Shown one piece after another: positions 12,421-15,072 of a stretch of 15,072 nt of DNA. Positions within the stretch are counted from its first letter, which is position 1. The number at the start of each line of letters is the position of its first letter. Source of the stretch: Claveliimonas stercoravium (GTDB lineage: Bacteria > Bacillota > Clostridia > Lachnospirales > Lachnospiraceae); contig DWZW01000155.1 of assembly GCA_019117345.1 (NCBI GenBank), forward strand, positions 1-15,072, written 5' to 3'. The notes under the pieces are model-generated. The model had not been told where the DNA came from and did not search any database. It saw nothing but the letters and a program-made list of their open reading frames with translations. Made by a program: the position numbers and the translations under genes.

Positions 12421-14280
12421 ATGACCAAAAAAGTAAAAAAATTATTGCGGAAAAAATTTCCCAAATTTATGCAGAAAAAGCTAGTTATCCTCTATGTGGG
12501 GATCATACTAGCTTTTGCTGGTCTTGTGGTGAGGATCACTTACATCAATGCGGCCAGCGGAGAAGAATACACGAAGATCGTACTGGACCAGCAGCAGTAC
12601 GACAGCAGAACGATCCCCTACAAGAGGGGAGATATTGTGGACCGGAACGGCACCAAGCTGGCAACCAGCGAGCGGGTGTACAATGTGGTGCTGGATGTAA
12701 AGGCCATGCTGGACGATGAGGACTATGTGGAGCCCACCAAGCAGGTGCTGAAAGACTGTTTTGGCATCGAGGAGGAGACGGTGGACAACCTGATAGAAAA
12801 CAATCCGGACAGCAGGTACAGTGTCCTGCTGAAGGGGATTGACTATGAGACTGCCCAAAAGTTCAATGCCATAGACGAGGATGATGAGAACTATCCCAAT
12901 GTGCGGGGGATCTGGCTGGAAGACGATTACCAAAGAACCTACCCCTACAGTACACTGGCATCGGATGTGATCGGATTTACTGTGGATGGAAATGTGGGAA
13001 ACGGTGGTATAGAAGGATACTACAATTCCACCCTCAACGGCACAGACGGCCGGGAGTACGGCTATCTGGACAGCGGTTCATCTGTGGAGCGGACCGTGAA
13101 AGAGCCGGTAAACGGAAAGACCGTGGTGTCCACCATAGATCTGCAGGTGCAGAGCGTGGTGGAAAAATACATCCAGCAGTTCAATGATGAGAGAAAAAAC
13201 AATGCGACTCCGGGAGAGGGTAGTAAAAATACGGCTGTCATGGTCATGAATCCCCAGAATGGAGAGATACTGGCAGAGGCCAGCTATCCAAACTACGACC
13301 TGAACAATCCCAGGGATCTGACAAAATACTACACCCAGGAACAGCTGGACGCCATGAGCGACCAGGAGAAGCTGGATGCGCTCAACAACCTTTGGAAAAA
13401 TTTTTGTGTCACAGACACATACGAGCCAGGTTCGACCATCAAGCCCTTCACGGTAGCGGCGGCCCTGGAGACGGGGGCGCTCACAGGGGAAGAGACCTTT
13501 TACTGCGGCGGTTCCCTCCATATAGGCGACTATGACATCCACTGTATCAACCGGGATGGCCACGGTACCCTGACGGTAAAGGGAGCCATAGAAAACTCCT
13601 GCAACGTGGCGCTGATGCAGATCGGCGAGATGATCGGTGCGGTGGATTTTACGAAATATCAGCATATATTTGGATTCGGTGAGATGACAGGCATCGATCT
13701 CCCGGGAGAGGCGGAGACATCCGGCCTTCTCTACACGGCAGACAATATGGATGAGACCAGCCTTGCCACCAACGCCTTCGGACAGAACTTTAACGTGACG
13801 ATGACCCAGATGATGGCGGGCTTCTGCTCCCTCATCAACGGCGGATACTATTATGAGCCCCACATTGTCAAGCAGATCCAGGATGAAAATGGAAATGTCA
13901 TTGAGAATGTGGACCCTGTCCTTGTGAAGCGGACCGTCTCTGAGGAGACAAGCACGCTGGTGAAGGACTACATGAGAGGTGTGGTACTGGAGGGCAGCGG
14001 ACAGCCTGCGGACATCGCAGGGTACGAAGTGGGAGGAAAGACCGGAACAGCGGAGAAACTTCCCAGAAGCGAGGGCAAGAACCTTGTGTCCTTTATCGCC
14101 TACGCACCGCAGGAGAATCCGGAGATCGCTGTGTACGTTGTCATCGATGAGCCCAACGAATATGATCAGGCGCAGAGCTCCCTGGCTGTCCAGATGGCCA
14201 GCGACATTATGAAGGAGATCTTCCCCTATCTGGGCATCACTCAGACAGCAGTGGATCAGACTGCAGCGGAAGCGCAGTAA
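12421..14280 (+). CDS. ftsI: Class B penicillin-binding protein (FtsI/PBP2B type)
   Basis: The 619-residue septal transpeptidase cross-links peptidoglycan made by its SEDS partner. A short lysine-rich cytoplasmic tail leads to one membrane anchor (about 19-38), then a PBP-dimer domain (about 60-230, opening RGDIVDRNGTKLA). The transpeptidase domain carries all three active-site motifs: S338-x-x-K341 in EPGSTIKPF, S393-C-N395 in ENSCNVALM, and K540-T-G542 in GGKTGTAEK. There are no PASTA repeats; the protein ends soon after the catalytic domain. ATG 12421 is chosen over GTG 12415, because AAGGTG at 12410-12415 lies 5 bases ahead of the ATG and overlaps the GTG. It begins 9 bases after ftsL. 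Confidence 0.95.
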   Translation: MTKKVKKLLRKKFPKFMQKKLVILYVGIILAFAGLVVRITYINAASGEEYTKIVLDQQQYDSRTIPYKRGDIVDRNGTKLATSERVYNVVLDVKAMLDDEDYVEPTKQVLKDCFGIEEETVDNLIENNPDSRYSVLLKGIDYETAQKFNAIDEDDENYPNVRGIWLEDDYQRTYPYSTLASDVIGFTVDGNVGNGGIEGYYNSTLNGTDGREYGYLDSGSSVERTVKEPVNGKTVVSTIDLQVQSVVEKYIQQFNDERKNNATPGEGSKNTAVMVMNPQNGEILAEASYPNYDLNNPRDLTKYYTQEQLDAMSDQEKLDALNNLWKNFCVTDTYEPGSTIKPFTVAAALETGALTGEETFYCGGSLHIGDYDIHCINRDGHGTLTVKGAIENSCNVALMQIGEMIGAVDFTKYQHIFGFGEMTGIDLPGEAETSGLLYTADNMDETSLATNAFGQNFNVTMTQMMAGFCSLINGGYYYEPHIVKQIQDENGNVIENVDPVLVKRTVSEETSTLVKDYMRGVVLEGSGQPADIAGYEVGGKTGTAEKLPRSEGKNLVSFIAYAPQENPEIAVYVVIDEPNEYDQAQSSLAVQMASDIMKEIFPYLGITQTAVDQTAAEAQ

Positions 14281-14299
14281 AAACAGAATAAAGGCTTAT

Positions 14300-14328
14300 G
14301 TATAACCTCACAAAAGCGTTCATAAATT
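14300..14328 (+). promoter_or_regulatory. Weak candidate sigma-E promoter in the terminator loop
   Basis: CATAAATT (14321-14328), in the loop of the hairpin before the second PBP, resembles a sigma-E -10; GTATAAC (14300-14306) lies 14 bases upstream as a poor -35. Initiation near 14335 would give an mRNA without the left hairpin arm. The match is modest. Confidence 0.25.
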
Positions 14329-14354
14329 GTAGAAAGGCTTTTGTGAGGTTTTTT
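14304..14354 (+). terminator. Perfect 14-bp terminator or attenuator between the two PBP genes
   Basis: AACCTCACAAAAGC (14304-14317) is perfectly complementary to GCTTTTGTGAGGTT (14337-14350) with a 19-base loop and a T-run to 14354. The right arm holds GTGAGG (14343-14348), which is the likely ribosome binding site of the next gene, so the hairpin would both stop transcription and hide that site. Confidence 0.9.
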
Positions 14355-15072
14355 GTGCGCAACCGGACATATAATAAGAAGAAACTCCTGATCGTTTTTC
14401 TGTGCGCTGTGTGCATTGTGATCGTTCTGGCCGGGCGCCTTGTCTGGCTGATGATCTTTGAGGCGGATTATTACCAGGAGAAGGCGCAGGCCCTGCACGA
14501 GCGGGAGCGATCCATCAAGGCGGCCAGAGGACGGATACTGGATGCCTCAGGCACGGTGCTGGCGGACAACCGCACAGTCTGCACCATCTCTGTCATACAC
14601 AGCCAGATCACAGATCCGGAGGAGGTGATCCGGGCGCTCTCCCAGACATTGGAGATGGAGGAGAGCGAGGTGCGGGAGAAAGTAGAGAAAGTGTCCTCCA
14701 TGGAGCGGATCAGGACCAATGTAGAGAAAGAGACCGGGGATATCATCCGGAAGATGGATCTGGATGGAGTGAAGGTAGATGAGGATTTCAAGAGAAACTA
14801 TCCCTATGACGAGCTGGCCTCCACGGTCCTTGGCTTTACCGGGGCAGATAACCAGGGGATCATAGGGCTGGAGGTCAAATATGAGGAGTATCTGAAAGGG
14901 CAGGACGGCACCATACTGACCACCACCGACGCCCGGGGGATCGAGCTTCCCGGGGAGGCAGAGGATCGGATCGAGCCTGTGCCCGGCAATGATCTGCAGA
15001 CGAGTCTTGACTATAACCTGCAGATGTACGCGCAGCAGATGGCGGAGAAGGTGATGGAGGAGAAGCAGGCTG
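14355..15072 (+). CDS. Second class B penicillin-binding protein (SpoVD/PBP2-like), 3' truncated
   Basis: An open frame runs without a stop to the window edge (239 complete codons from a GTG at 14355). It opens with RTYNKKK, then one membrane anchor (about 11-33), then ARGRILDASGTVLADN, the class B PBP dimer-domain signature, and YPYDELASTVLGFTGADNQGIIGLE, which matches the equivalent part of the preceding PBP. The catalytic motifs lie beyond the window. In B. subtilis the gene after pbpB is spoVD, so a sporulation PBP is possible, but a vegetative one cannot be excluded. Start choice is uncertain: GTG 14355 has GAGG 6 bases upstream, inside the hairpin arm; an in-frame ATG at 14298 with a poor site (AAAGG, 3 bases away) would put the whole hairpin inside coding sequence. 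Confidence 0.9.
   Translation, partial: MRNRTYNKKKLLIVFLCAVCIVIVLAGRLVWLMIFEADYYQEKAQALHERERSIKAARGRILDASGTVLADNRTVCTISVIHSQITDPEEVIRALSQTLEMEESEVREKVEKVSSMERIRTNVEKETGDIIRKMDLDGVKVDEDFKRNYPYDELASTVLGFTGADNQGIIGLEVKYEEYLKGQDGTILTTTDARGIELPGEAEDRIEPVPGNDLQTSLDYNLQMYAQQMAEKVMEEKQA

Overview
This window reads as an ordinary chromosomal stretch from a spore-forming, low-GC-lineage Firmicute with fairly GC-rich coding DNA, most like Lachnospiraceae / Clostridium cluster XIVa. That placement is inferred from protein style, strong AGGAGG-type ribosome binding sites, a cotJABC spore-coat operon, and a division cluster in the order mraZ-rsmH-ftsL-PBP-PBP, which matches mraZ-mraW-ftsL-pbpB-spoVD of Bacillus subtilis. 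All fifteen recognised genes lie on the + strand. I see no mobile element, CRISPR array, tRNA or rRNA. The longest gene-free stretch (10171-10427, about 257 bases) is filled by a terminator, a strong promoter and an operator array.

Layout. (1) 1-3107: a terminator of an upstream unit, a sigma-A promoter, glmS and glf, supplying amino-sugar precursor and UDP-galactofuranose for the envelope. (2) 3126-4482: an HtrA/DegP-type membrane-anchored serine protease behind a possible response-regulator promoter. (3) 4491-6324: glyA (serine hydroxymethyltransferase) followed by a CsoR-family metal sensor with a Cys-His-Cys ligand triad, closed by a GC-rich hairpin. (4) 6326-7623: cotJA-cotJB-cotJC, with CotJC a manganese-catalase-type protein, behind a sigma-E-like promoter. 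(5) 7616-10213: a SEDS glycosyltransferase (FtsW type), a DegV-family lipid-binding protein, and a small single-pass membrane protein, each with its own plausible promoter. (6) 10289-15072: the division cluster mraZ, rsmH, an FtsL-like protein, a class B penicillin-binding protein, then the start of a second class B PBP cut off by the window end.

The shared theme is envelope and septum building (glmS, glf, ftsW, the PBPs, ftsL) with sporulation (cotJ, probably the second PBP) and envelope stress (HtrA). The most interesting signals are regulatory. There is a seven-copy, about 10-bp-phased AAGTGG array over and downstream of the mraZ promoter, ending in a perfect inverted copy. There is a 14-bp perfect terminator hairpin that buries the ribosome binding site of the second PBP, with a possible sigma-E -10 in its loop. 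Promoter -35 boxes repeatedly lie in or against the T-tract of the preceding terminator. I found no convincing wholly new multi-gene system; the gene set is conserved core and sporulation content.
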